A DNA stretch of 64,000 nucleotides from Erigeron canadensis (GCF_010389155.1 NC_057769.1:24862735-24926734), one strand, 5' to 3'; positions 33,504 through 45,119 are shown, counted from the first letter of the stretch. Translations and numbers: made by a program. The notes: a model not told the origin generated them from the letters alone.

Positions 33504-34808
33504 ATGGCCTTTTCCTCGACTCTTTTTGCAATAACACTTGTCATTTTATACATTTGTTCTCTAACAACATCATCCATTGTCACCTCCGATGGAACATTTA
33601 GCATCAATCTCATCCATCGCGACTCGATAAAATCTCCTTTTTTCGACCGTTCCATGACCTATTCGCAACGTATTGGCAACACTTTGCAACGCTCTTTTAT
33701 CAACTCCAAACGTGCGATGAATGCAAATCCCGGTCCAAATAATTTTCAAACCGACATAATCCCTGCCCACGGGGAATTTCTAATGAACATTTCCATTGGA
33801 AATCCGCCACACGAAGTCATGGCTATTGCTGATAGTGGTAGCGACTTAACGTGGATACAATGTGAACCTTGTATCAAATGTTACCAACAAAAAGCCAAAC
33901 TTTTTAACCCGAAAAATTCATCAACTTATAAGTCCATTCCTTGTGAATCTAAGATTTGTTTGGTTGTATCTCAACTTGAAAAACGTTGTTCTAGAACAAA
34001 AGAATGTAGGTATTCTACAAGTTATTCTGACGGGACTGTTAGTGACGGAATTGTCGCTAGTGAAAGTGTCACAATAGGTGACAAAGTCGTCCCAAATATT
34101 ATTTTTGGTTGTGGTTTTCATAATGATGGTAGTTTTAGAGATACGTGGGGTGGAGTTGTCGGTCTTGGTGGTGGCGACGCCTCTTTAGTGTCACAACTCA
34201 TGGCTCTCGTGCCCGGTAAATTCTCATATTGTCTAATTCCGTTCCCTGAACCAGATGATTTGTCTGAAAAATCGAGTAAATTGACATTCGGTATCCAAGA
34301 GTTTGGTCCAAGTTTTGTTTCCACTCCACTTGTGTTACTAACCCCCAAAACATATTACCGTGTCACATTTGAAGGGGTTAGTGTCAATGGTCAGCGATTT
34401 AACGTTGGCAACGAATCAAATCCGTCGCCAATAGGAAACATGATCGTCGATTCAGGGACAACGTTAACTATGTTACCAACGAAAGTGTACAATGAAGTTG
34501 AGGCCGCGATTAGGAACGCCGTTAATTTAAGAACGATGAAGGACCCGCAAAAGGTTTTGAAGTTGTGTTATCGTGCTACAAAAGTCACTAAGATTCCTAA
34601 AGTCGTAATGCACTTTGACGGGGCGGATGTCGAGTTTACAAGACAAAATATATTTGTAACTGTTAGTAAACATATTATGTGCTTGGCAATGGCACCGACC
34701 GATGACCTTGCGGTTTATGGAAATTTGGCTCAGCAGAATTTTATGGTAGGTTACGATTTAGAAAAGAATACGATGTCGTTTAAGCAGACTGATTGTGAGA
34801 AGTTGTGA
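33504..34808 (+). CDS. CDR1-like aspartic protease (first copy)
   Basis: A single exon encodes 434 residues. It has a signal peptide (about 1-22), a propeptide with the family's FSINLIHRDSIKSPFF motif, then an A1-family pepsin-like domain. The catalytic aspartates are D110 in DSGSDLTW and D316 in DSGTTLTM, and the Cys-rich nepenthesin-type insert follows the first. The first motif is DSG instead of the usual DTG, which A1 proteases tolerate. The family type member, Arabidopsis CDR1, is an apoplastic protease whose activity raises salicylic-acid-dependent defence. A TATA box lies 57-65 bp upstream, and the LINE ends 437 bp before the ATG. It is a tandem duplicate of the gene at 36827. Confidence 0.9.
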   Translation: MAFSSTLFAITLVILYICSLTTSSIVTSDGTFSINLIHRDSIKSPFFDRSMTYSQRIGNTLQRSFINSKRAMNANPGPNNFQTDIIPAHGEFLMNISIGNPPHEVMAIADSGSDLTWIQCEPCIKCYQQKAKLFNPKNSSTYKSIPCESKICLVVSQLEKRCSRTKECRYSTSYSDGTVSDGIVASESVTIGDKVVPNIIFGCGFHNDGSFRDTWGGVVGLGGGDASLVSQLMALVPGKFSYCLIPFPEPDDLSEKSSKLTFGIQEFGPSFVSTPLVLLTPKTYYRVTFEGVSVNGQRFNVGNESNPSPIGNMIVDSGTTLTMLPTKVYNEVEAAIRNAVNLRTMKDPQKVLKLCYRATKVTKIPKVVMHFDGADVEFTRQNIFVTVSKHIMCLAMAPTDDLAVYGNLAQQNFMVGYDLEKNTMSFKQTDCEKL

Positions 34809-36680
34809 TGGAATTAATGTGTTATAGTTACTACATGATTTCATCCTTTATTATTTTACTATTGTGGAAAATGAAATGAAATACAATGCATTTTTGTTTT
34901 TATTAATTTCCTAGTATTTGAATTCCTGCGTTGCATAATTCATTTTTTGTAGTAGATGTAATGGAGATATAAATTATGTCCGTGATTTGTGGGGTTAGGT
35001 TCACAATAATAGTCTTACAAAATCATACTATAAATAGTTGGTAATTCTTATGATTTAAGAATTAAAGTCAATTTAGTTAAATTTAGTTATATATAGTTGG
35101 TAATTTTAATGATCTAAGTATTAAAGTCAATTTAGTTAATTAATAGGTTTAAAATTATGATTTAAAAACTGTAAAGTTTATATGACACAAAAGAGGCTAA
35201 TTTCAGAATAATGTGTCTGCGTTTCGATGTTTCGTTTGATGCTTATGAAACTTCAAATCTATTCATATGAAATATAACAAATATAAATAAAAATATTAAA
35301 ATATCAACTATAGATTTAGGTGCTTCTGATGCATAATTTTTTTTTTATCCAAACATTATTACACCAGATGAAAAGACAAATTTAAAAATATTAATCTTAC
35401 AATTTATATTTAGTTTTTTTTTTTTATTATTTATAGGAGCAAAATTATAAATATATCTTTAAAATAAAACAAATTACATTGTATTAAATTGGGTTGGAGT
35501 TACCTACCCACACTGCCTTTATTCTAATTAATCCTTTCGTGCTGACATCAAGAAAATTTCTATATAAGGATGAAACTTTACACGTATCTTAAACGATGAC
35601 CATAAGCCGTTATAAATATTTGGAGGTAAAAACTCTAAGGCTTGTCAACTTTAAAGATCGAACTCATTACTTTGGATAATACAGAAAGTGTCTCTTTGTA
35701 ATGCATATATAATATATTAGTCCGGCAAAGCGTCGACAATTTATTTATTTTTTGAACTGGCAATTAATATATTATTAATAAAATACTTACTCCGTCAAGA
35801 CGTCTAGAATTATTCAACGAGACACTTCAAATAATCGCAAGTTTTTTCTAATGTATGACTTCACTAAATAAAACTAGTGGTGTGTGTTGCCCGGAGTTAA
35901 ACACTCGATATTTTTATTGTATGTTGTTGTTTAACTTGTTTCCTAAGCTTTTTGATTTCGTTATGAACAAAAGACATTTTGACCAAATACGAAAAATTTT
36001 AAGAGAAGTTTTGTACTTGTGCGTTTACTAATGGAATAGGCTTTCAATTACCAGTATTTTAGATTGACACATATAAGGTTTTCCGAGGTATGAGTGTATG
36101 ACCACATCCTTGAGATTGAAATTAACTTCTTTGCATCAATCATTATGACTGTTGTGTTTTATACCGATAATATTCTAGTATCTCTTGCTATTTTTCCTTG
36201 ATATGTAACGGGTCCATTAATATCAGTGTGAATTATTTTCCTATCTGAATCGGACATCGGCATTAGTTGGAGATCATGGGCGTACTATTCGACACTTGCC
36301 TTCTAATTTTTTTTACTATTAAAAAAAAAAAACCACTTAATTACTTGAGGTTTTTTCTATCGGTTATAGATTCGACCATTAGGGGTAATTAACATGCATG
36401 CTTATAAGGTTTTTCCTTATAAATGTCACTTTGCGATAATGTAGGCTTGATTAAGAGGTTTTAGTCTACTTCGAGTGACACTTACCATTATATGATGAGG
36501 TAGAATGACGCTCATCGAAACACACCTTTCTTTAAAAATTAACTATTTTCCTTTATATTACGTTATTTTCATTAAATTTCGCATTTAAAGAATAGATACG
36601 AGTATAATTTTTCAAGTATGATGATGATACGTGCATATATAGACGAATTAGTTAGTGTGATCTTAATTGATTCAAAAATT
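34809..36680. other. Spacer between the two proteases
   Basis: No intact gene is seen. There is an imperfect 59-bp tandem repeat (35034-35092 and 35093-35150, atagttggtaatt...agtcaatttagtt). Around 36060-36290 the minus strand reads short broken stretches faintly like copia integrase (an IIHTDINGP motif), too decayed to call. The rest is AT-rich. Confidence 0.45.
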
Positions 36681-36719
36681 AAAAGCTTATGTATAAATTT
36701 GTGAAAAGGTAAAAATCAA

Positions 36720-36773
36720 GGTCAAATCATACAATTAATTGATTGTCCATAGTTAATTTAATTTCTATATAAA
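36720..36773 (+). promoter_or_regulatory. Core promoter of the second aspartic protease
   Basis: A W-box core (ggtcaa at 36720-36725, TTGACC on the minus strand) is followed by the TATA box ctatataaa (36765-36773). The start codon is at 36827. The block from aaaatcaaggtcaaatcata through the TATA box is homologous to the first copy's promoter, so the duplication included regulatory sequence. Confidence 0.5.
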
Positions 36774-36826
36774 ATGGCTTGCAATCCCACAATTCAAACA
36801 TATAGTTGTCATTCGGAAATTACACA

Positions 36827-38149
36827 ATGGTTTTGTACTCACTTGTACAAGTCATAACTCTTGCCATTTTATATACTGCCTGTTGCTCTCCAGCAACAGC
36901 CATCAGAGACGCTTCTTATGGTTATTTTAGCATCGATTTGATCCACCGTGATTCCGTGAAATCTCCTTTTTATGATCCTTCTATGCCTTATTCCAAACGC
37001 ATTGGCCATGCTTTGCAACGCTCTTTCATTAACGCTAAACGCGTGAATGAAAACCGTGGTCTAAAACGACCAAAGTACCAGACCGAGATAATCCCTGACC
37101 ACGGGGAATATCTCTTAAACATTTCCTATGGAAATCCACCACATCAAGTCTTGGCAATCGCCGATACTGGTAGTGATTTGTCGTGGATACAATGTGAACC
37201 TTGTATTAAATGCTACAAGCACAAAGCCAAACTTTTTAACCCGAAAACATCATCAACTTATCGACCCATTGATTGCAAATCAAAAGCGTGCATGGAGCTA
37301 TCCTTGCCCGAAACAAGTTGCTCTTTAACGAAATCTTGTCAGTTTTTTGAAAGCTACGCTGATGGATCTTTCAGCAATGGCACTGTCTCCAGAGAGACAG
37401 TGACGTTAGGGGACCAAGTCCTCCCAAATATGATTTTTGGTTGCGGGTTTAGTAATGGGGGTATTTTTAGAGAAACATGGGGTGGGATAATTGGCCTTGG
37501 TGGTGGCGACTACTCTCTAGTGTCACAAATAAATACTTTTGTACCCGATAAATTTTCATATTGTCTCATTCCATTCCCAAAACCAGATGACTCGACCGAA
37601 AAATCTAGTAAAATGATATTTGGTAATATTGATATTGGCCCCGGTTTTGTTTCCACTCCACTTGTCCCAAAACTCCCAAAAACGTATTATTATGTCACGT
37701 TAGAAGGGGTTAGTGTCAATGATGAGCGGTTTGATATTCGCGACAACTCAAGTTCCCAAACTTCGTTGCCAAAAGGAAACATGATCGTTGATTCAGGAAC
37801 AACGTTAACAATGTTGCCTCGTAACATTTACCATGAAGTCAAGGCAGCCGTGAAGAACGCTGTTAATTTGAGAACGATGAAGGACCCTCAAAAGTCTTTG
37901 AACTTGTGTTATCGTGCTACAAAAGTGACTAATGTGCCTAAAGTCACTATGCACTTTGATGGGGCGGATGTTGAGTTGGGGAAGGACAATATATTTGTGA
38001 CTGTTAGTAAGCATATTATATGCTTAGCATTTGGGCCAACTACAGATCTGGCGATATATGGGAATTTGGCTCAAATGAATTTTTTTGTAGGTTACGATCT
38101 ACAAAACAAAATGGTGTCCTTTAAGCCTACTGATTGTGAAAAGTTTTAA
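36827..38149 (+). CDS. CDR1-like aspartic protease (second copy)
   Basis: A single exon encodes 440 residues. I choose the ATG at 36827 because it opens the hydrophobic signal peptide (VLYSLVQVITLAILYTA); a longer frame from 36806 has no ATG. After an FSIDLIHRDSVKSPFY propeptide motif comes the pepsin-like domain, with catalytic D113 (DTGSDLSW) and D322 (DSGTTLTM) and the Cys-rich insert. Similarity to the copy at 33504 is high throughout, including the closing TDCEK. Unlike copy 1 it keeps DTG at the first site. Expected to be secreted, with a defence-related role inferred from CDR1. Confidence 0.92.
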   Translation: MVLYSLVQVITLAILYTACCSPATAIRDASYGYFSIDLIHRDSVKSPFYDPSMPYSKRIGHALQRSFINAKRVNENRGLKRPKYQTEIIPDHGEYLLNISYGNPPHQVLAIADTGSDLSWIQCEPCIKCYKHKAKLFNPKTSSTYRPIDCKSKACMELSLPETSCSLTKSCQFFESYADGSFSNGTVSRETVTLGDQVLPNMIFGCGFSNGGIFRETWGGIIGLGGGDYSLVSQINTFVPDKFSYCLIPFPKPDDSTEKSSKMIFGNIDIGPGFVSTPLVPKLPKTYYYVTLEGVSVNDERFDIRDNSSSQTSLPKGNMIVDSGTTLTMLPRNIYHEVKAAVKNAVNLRTMKDPQKSLNLCYRATKVTNVPKVTMHFDGADVELGKDNIFVTVSKHIICLAFGPTTDLAIYGNLAQMNFFVGYDLQNKMVSFKPTDCEKF

Positions 38150-38954
38150 TGCTATGTGTTTAATCATGTGTTTAATCATCCTTATACTTTTTGTTATTGT
38201 GTGGAAATTGAAATTAAAGGGTCCATTTTGTTAGTTGATTTATTAGCCAGTGTTATGAAATTATGCCACAAAAGTAATTACAGTATTATGTTAGCTATAA
38301 AATAAAATTCATATAACTTAATAACTCAAAGGTTAAGATTTAAAGGTTACTTTTAAATCTTAACCTTTGGATTTAATCTAAAGGTCAACAATCCCTCAAC
38401 TTTACCTATGAAGTTACTTCCAACCTTTGAGGATCTCAATCCAAAAAGAGGCATACAAAAATGGTAATTATCGAATTGAATTAATTAACATTAAGTGTAT
38501 ATTTTAATAATTTAGGAAATATGAACTTCATTAAATGCATTATAACTAGTGTCTAGTTAAGAAATACCAAAATGTAATTCATAAGGCCTATTCTTATAAG
38601 ACAGATCGAGTTTCTTGTCTGCTAGCTCACCACCATATAAATCACTCAAGAGTTTGCTCAGGATTCTCCCTCTCTGTAAGAAAAACTTCTTGAAAGTTCT
38701 TCACCATATCATATATTAATTAAAAGTATAATAATTTATGTTATTTAATAGATAGAATTTTAAGGATAGATTTAAAAAAACACGGGTCGCTTAAATAAAG
38801 CTTCACATGTTGATTAAAAAAAAATATCAATCCTGTTTTAATTTAATGGTAAATATTTTTGGTACGTTATTGATACTCAATGATACACTGTATGCAATCT
38901 CAAAGATATAAATAAAGTTTTTAATTATGAACAACCAAATATATATTAAAAAGT
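38150..38954. other. Spacer with a strong stem-loop
   Basis: Downstream of the second protease. Apart from the hairpin at 38328-38368 nothing is recognised; the sequence is AT-rich. Confidence 0.5.
38328..38368. repeat. Perfect 17-bp stem-loop
   Basis: Arms aaaggttaagatttaaa (38328-38344) and tttaaatcttaaccttt (38352-38368) pair without mismatch around a 7-base loop. It lies about 180 bp after the second protease stop codon. It could be the core of a tiny MITE or a 3' structure in the transcript. Confidence 0.75.
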
Positions 38955-39124
38955 AGAGTTAAATGCAATAATGGTCGTTGTGGTTTCTCAAATTTTGCAA
39001 AGGTAGTTCCTAAAAAGTATATAGGAAATCCCTAAAATTTCTTTAAAAGTATATTTGGCAAAAAATGAGGGACTACCGTTCCAAAAAGTGACAAATCACA
39101 GGGACCGTTCTTACACTTAACTCT
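38955..39124. mobile_element. Small MITE with 7-bp direct repeat
   Basis: Inverted ends AGAGTTAAATGCAA and (reverse complement) AGAGTTAAGTGTAA continue as matching ggtc...gtggttt and ggtagt(t/c)cct blocks, forming a foldback. The repeat aaaaagt flanks it at 38948-38954 and 39125-39131. Its centre holds a near copy of the sequence that follows the element on the right. Confidence 0.65.
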
Positions 39125-39238
39125 AAAAAGTATATAGGGAATCCCTAAAATTTCTCCCAATTCATGTATTCACTCACTTTGATTATAAATAAGGCATATT
39201 TGGCAAAAATAGCTAAAGCTAGGAGTTGGGGCTGGAAC

Positions 39239-39687
39239 CAATGTTTTAAAAACTGGTATTTTAATCATACCGGTGTGAAAAAAATTTCCGGTATTACCGG
39301 TATTATCGAAATTACCGAAAATACCGGCCGGTACGACTATTTTAGTTTAGTTTATTAATATTCTACAAAATTTGTTACATATTAACAAAAATAGTCAAAA
39401 AACAATTATAATTCACTCAAAAATAACAACAAATAGGTATTTCATAACAGAATATAAGGTTTAAATTACACAAATAACAAAAACTAACATTAAAGTATCA
39501 TAAAAAAATATTTAAAAGAATTTCAAAAAAAAAAAAATGAAAATACCAGAAATACCGGAACGATAATACCGGAAATACCGGCCGGTATGAAATAGTGAAA
39601 ATACTGAAAAAATACCGGGATTAAAATACCGGAGTACTCTTAAATACCGGTAATACCGGCCGATATATACCGATATTTAAAACATTG
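39239..39687. mobile_element. hAT-type non-autonomous element rich in ACCGG
   Basis: The 449-bp element has ends CAATGTTTTAAA / TTTAAAACATTG and an exact 8-bp target duplication gctggaac (39231-39238 and 39688-39695). Subterminal regions of both ends carry dense accgg/ccggt words that can pair, and the centre is AT-rich. CA-N-TG type ends plus an 8-bp duplication indicate hAT. A second copy in reverse orientation lies in the P450 intron. Confidence 0.85.
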
Positions 39688-39695
39688 GCTGGAAC

Positions 39696-40097
39696 TAAGG
39701 GTTGGAGTTGTAGTTACATAGATATGTTTGACAAACGAGCTACATAAGATGTAGCTGAAAAATACTCTTATATAATTACATTAATAGACATAAAATTAAT
39801 TTCCATAGTCACTATATTCAGTAGGGAAAAAACGAAAGAAATTTTTAAGCAAATTTATCATACGCAAATTATCCCTAACATAATTTAAGTCGTTATTCTA
39901 ATTTTTCTTTTAAGTGGTCTAATGATGTTTGTTTATTTTTCCCAATAAAAGATAAAGATGAACACAAAACAAAACTATATATGTAATTAAAGTTATCTTT
40001 TAAGAAAGAATTCGGAAAAAAAAAAATAATATGTAAGTTTTGTAGAAAAAAATCATAATTGAAAAAAGGCATATATTTGGCTCAATATATCAATTCG
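39696..40097. other. AT-rich spacer
   Basis: Nothing recognised between the hAT-type element and the copia fragment. Confidence 0.5.
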
Positions 40098-40102
40098 ATG
40101 CA

Positions 40103-43100
40103 TTAACTGATGTACATATTAGAGGGTAAACCATTGCTTTTTGCTTTTCCAAGATATAGGTGAGCCACCAAGAAAAAGGATGTATCCAGTGATACTTTTT
40201 CAGTGATACTTTTCCTGGCATTCACCTTCTTGGCCCAATCAGAATCAGAATAAGCTTTAAGGGAGAAGTCAGAATTACCTTTCAAGTTGATTCCCTTACC
40301 TGGAGAGTTCTTGAGATATCTTAGCACTCTCATGGCAAGTTTGAAGTGAGAGTGATATGGCTTATGCATGAATTGACTCAAAATGTGAACAGAAAAACAA
40401 ATGTCAGGTCTAGTGAGAGTAAGATATATAAGCTTACCAACTAGTTTTTGGTATTCAGTAATATCATCCAAGGGAGTATCATCAGAATCATCACAACCAA
40501 AAGTCAGGTTAGGTTCAATAGGTGTCTGAGTTGGTTTGCAACCTAACAACCCATATTCAGAAATAATGTCAAGACAATATTTCCTTTGTGTCATGCAAAT
40601 ACCTTCTTTAGTATCAACAACCTCAATACCAAGGAAGTACCTTAGCTTACCCAAGTCTTTAATAGAAAACGGTTTGCTCAAGAAGTCCTTACATTTATTG
40701 ATTTCATTAACACAATTCCCAGTTATTATAATGTCATCAACATACACAAGCAAAGCAACAAAAGATCCATTTATATTTTTAGTATACAAAGAATAATCAC
40801 TTCTGCTTTGAGAAAATCCAAAGGAAAGAAGAGCAGAAGTAAGATTTTCATTCCATTTTCTGGGAGCTTGCTTCAGTCCATAAAGGGACTTGACAAGCTT
40901 GCAAACCTTAGTGTTATCATTAGAATAGTAACCAGGAGGAGGCAACATATAGACATCTTCATCAATTTCACCATAAAGAAAGGCATTATTAACATCTAAT
41001 TGAAATATTGGCCAACACTTTTTTGTAGCAATAGTGAGCATACATCTAATGGTAACCATTTTGACAACAGGGGAAAAGGTTTCATCAAAATCAAGTCCCA
41101 CTCTTTGATTACAACCCTTGGCAACTAATCTTGCCTTATACCTATCAACATCCCCATTGGATTTGTATTTTATCTTGTAAACCCATTTACAATTAATGGG
41201 CTTTTTATTGGGGGGGGGGGGGGGGGGGGGGGGGAGATCAGTAAGGTACCAAGTCCCATTTTTATGCAATGCTTCCATTTCAGCATTCATAGCATCAATC
41301 CAAAGAGGATTTTTGGATGCTTCTTGAAAAGTGGTAGGTTCGGGATGCTTGTTTAGATTAGACACAAAACACATATACTCAGAATTCAAATTGGAATAAT
41401 TAACATGTTTAGAAATACTATGTTTGGTTTTGGTCCCTAACACATAATCATCAAGGTTCTTAGGAGGTCTGATAGATCTGTTTGACCTTCTAAGATTGGC
41501 AACATTTTGTGAGTCAGAAGTAGGGGGGATATCAGAATTGCCCTCAGAAATGTGGGTATCATCAAGAAGTGTTGCAATATTCTCATTACTAGTGGTCCTC
41601 AAGTGACTGCCAGAGTGAGAGAATGAACCATTCTCATTGGTAATCTCAACTGGACTGCCAGAAAGAGAAGGTTCTATGCCTTCACTCTCATTTTGAACTC
41701 TCCTTTCATCATTGGGACTTAGCTTTGGATGAATATGATTATTATTTTCTAAAAATTTATCAAAGAAATTCAAATGAGAAATGTCATTCTCAACATTATT
41801 AGCAGACTGAAGATTATTATGTTTTATTTTGAAAGGAAAAATATTTTTATAAAAACTCACATCCCTAGAATAAAGGATGGTTTTATTCTCAATACTAAAA
41901 AGTTTGTATACTTTTTTGGCATTGGAATAGCCAATCAAGACACATTTTGCAGACCTGCTGCTAAATTTATCAGAATTATTTAAGATAGTTGCAAAGCATA
42001 AACATCCAAAAGCTCTTAAGTAGGAGAGATTAGGAGCAGACTTAAAAATTAACTCAAAAAGGGACTTTCCACAAAGAACAGAACTAGGTAACCTGTTAAT
42101 CAAATAAGTAGCAGTTAGAACACATTCACTCCACATATTTAAGGGTAACCCCCCTTGAAACATAAGAGCTCTTGCAACATTTAGCAAGTGCCTATGTTTC
42201 CTTTCAACAATTCCATTTTGTTGTGATGTGTGAACACAAGAAGTCTGATGTATAATACCCTTTTGATTTGTAAATCTGTTCATTTTATGATTAACAAATT
42301 CACTTCCATTATCACGTCTGAGAACCCTTATCCTTTTATCAAACTGATTTAAGAGCAGATTTGAGAAATTAACAATATTATCAAAAGTTTCTTCTTTGCC
42401 TTTTAACAAATATACCCACACAGCCCTGGAATAGTCATCAACAATAGTCAAGAAATATTTGTACCCATCCCTGCTTTGAATTCTATAAGGACCCCAGAGA
42501 TCCAAATGTATTAAATCACCCACATTCTTGGACTTATGTTCACTTAGAGGGAAGGGTTCCCTGGTTTGTTTTGCCTTATGGCAAATTTCACACAAGCAAT
42601 CATGAGTGACATTGTCTAATTTCAGTTTATCTTTAAGAACATGAAGAACTTGGTCAGCATGGTGACCAAGTCTGCAATGCCAAGTATATTTAGACACATT
42701 ACAAGCAAGCACTGAATTAAAGCAGGCACTATAGTTCTTACCAACATCACAATCATCAAACAAGTACAGACCATCACTTTCTTTACCAATCCCCACAGTT
42801 GTTCTGGATTTCAAGTCCTGAACATAGCAATTATACTCATCAAACCCTATAAAGTACTTATTATTTCTAGCCAAATTGTGAACAGATAACAGACTGACAC
42901 AGTATTCAGGTACAACAAGAACATTATAAAGAGTGATGTTTTTGGTCAGTTTAAGGTCTCCAATTTTAGTGACTTTGGCTTGAGTCCCATTAGGGTGACC
43001 AACAGTTAACCTAAGATTAGAGACATCAACTACATTAATCATGTTTTTGTCATTGTAAGTCATATGTTCAGTTGCACCAGAATCAGAAATCCACCCCTTA

Positions 43101-43486
43101 ATTATTTTGGCAATGGTCTTTGAGTGATTTGAACAGAAAAAATTTTCAAAGTTTGAGTTGAAGAAAGAATTTGAATTGAAAAATGTACCTCCCATATTGG
43201 CTTGAGGGATCTTAGTAACAGAATTCTCACTGAACATTTTCATCAAGACATTGAGTTGATCATTAGTGAATGGCATAGAAGAAGTACCAGAATTTCCAGA
43301 ACCAGAGCTGGAACAAAGAGAAGAAGGGATAACAGTATTTTGAGGTTCTGTTAGACACATTTTTGCCAAAGTTTTGATAGGAATTTTTCTTGTTAAAATT
43401 ACCATAAGACTTGTATGAATTATTATAACCAGTAGGATGACCAACAATCTCATAGCACCTATCAACAGTGTGACCAAATCTCTCAC
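40103..43486 (-). pseudogene. Copia pol, disrupted
   Basis: The frame reads protease (DSGATEHM near 43090), a GAG-pre-integrase HCRLGH motif, integrase (DLWGPYR, DNGSEF and a QNGIVERKH catalytic Glu region) and RT (QLDVNNAFLYG, LYGLKQAPR and YVDD). RNase H starts (AYSDSDWA) but shifts frame at a 14-bp tandem duplication (40187-40213), then ends early. A Pro run in RT is encoded by 25 consecutive G on the plus strand (41210-41234). The start of this frame overlaps gag in another frame near 43350, which suggests an indel in a once-continuous gag-pol. Confidence 0.88.
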
Positions 43487-44363
43487 ATTTAGAGCATTTA
43501 AGGTTCATATTAGGTCCCCTTCTTGGTTCAAAAGTTCTGTTTTCAGAAAACTTGTTTTCAAATGGTTTCCTTTTAGTTCCAAAAGTCTTAGCCACAAAAG
43601 CAGAGTTTTGATGTTTCAAATGGGAATCAACAGGTGTACCCCTGTGTGATTCTTCTCTAGAGATTATAGCAAAGGCAGATTCTACACTGGGAAGGGGATC
43701 CTTGGTCAAGATATTACTTCTTATAGGCAGATACACATCATCCAATCCCATAAGGAACTGCATGAGTTTTATCAACTGGTGGTGCTCTTGAAACCCCTTG
43801 GCTGCATTACATGTGCAGCAAGGAAGTTTCACAAGAGAGTCAAACTGCCTCCACAGGGCATTCAATTTGTGATAATAATCAGACAAAGAACTACCATTTT
43901 GACTTAGAGAATTGATTCTTTGATGCAAGTTAAAAGTAATTGACCCATCAACCTTATCATAAGTCTCCTTTAGTTCCTCCCAAACATCAACAACAATTTT
44001 AGAAAAGATTTGACCCATAGACATCTTCAGACAGAGAACCAAGAATCCATGAAAGAACAACAGAATTACATCTATCCCACTGTTTAGCAAGAATAGTGTT
44101 CCAGTGGGTTTTTCAAAAGAACCATCAATAAAACATAGTTTGTTTTTGGTTTCCAAAGCAAGTTCCATAGCACAAGCCCATATTTTATAATTTTCAGTAC
44201 CTTTAAGTTTTAGGCTAATTAAAGGAGCACCAGATGTGTCACTAGCATGCAAATACAGAGGATCACCAAAATCAAGATTGCTAATAAGAGTACCAAAAGC
44301 ATTAATTCCACCTTCAACATCAGTTTCAGGTGGTACCAGATTATCATCAACATACCCTTCCAT
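43263..44363 (-). pseudogene. Copia gag, disrupted
   Basis: The likely start is the ATG at 44363 (MEGYVDDNL); an upstream Met at 44453 only adds a hydrophobic chance extension. It contains the UBN2-type capsid region (TYDKVDGSITFNLHQRIN, LSDYYHKLNALW) and one CCHC zinc knuckle (CSKCERFGHTVDRC). Between about 44100 and 44010 the sense reading lies in another frame, so two compensating indels are present. The end overlaps the pol frame. Confidence 0.8.
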
Positions 44364-45119
44364 AATAACAGACAAAACAGAGAACACAAAGAACAAGCAA
44401 AGACAGAAACAAAAAAAACCAACAAGAACAGAAATAAACCTAAAGGAAAGCAAGAGCAGAGGCCAGATTCAAGAACACTCAAGTGTCTTGACAGGTATAC
44501 TCAAGGTTCCTCTCTTCTACCACAAGAAACAAGAGGTCAAATAATCAATGATAATAATAGATAAAGCAAAACTCGCATAGCATTTAACCACAATACGAGC
44601 AGATTCAATAACAATCTCACAATAGACAGATATACTCATATTGCAACCAAGAAAGACAAGAAATCCACAAACAAGAGATCCCAACTGATAGGCCAAGCCT
44701 TTCCCACTCAGAGCACTCCAAGTGAGAAACGGTTTGCTACTAGAAGGGTAGGAGAGAATCCTTACAGTGGGGTCGCCAACAGTAATTCCAGAGATCACAA
44801 AAAAGGCAACAATGTACTCCTGAGATATCAACTATCCATTCAAGAAGAATAGATCTAGAAAATAGGAGAGATATGTCAAGTAAACAAACCCAAATCTAAA
44901 AAGATTAGATCTGTTTTTGACAAAATACAGCAACAAGTATCAAGATCCAAGATCTACAAAGATCTGAACCCTAACACTATCAGATAAAAGAAACTAATAG
45001 TATGTATTATCAAAAAAGGTTTGAGTAAATTTATATATATATTTTGTGTATATATGTATATATATCGATCAAAAAAATCAGTATAAAAAAATGAATTAAA
45101 TAAAAAAAAAACGAACCTG

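Noticed and set aside
36060..36290. Copia integrase relic on the minus strand
   Set aside because: Only an IIHTDINGP-like stretch, with stops close by; not enough to annotate.
36806..36826. Upstream extension of the second aspartic protease
   Set aside because: It lacks an ATG; the first ATG at 36827 opens the signal peptide.
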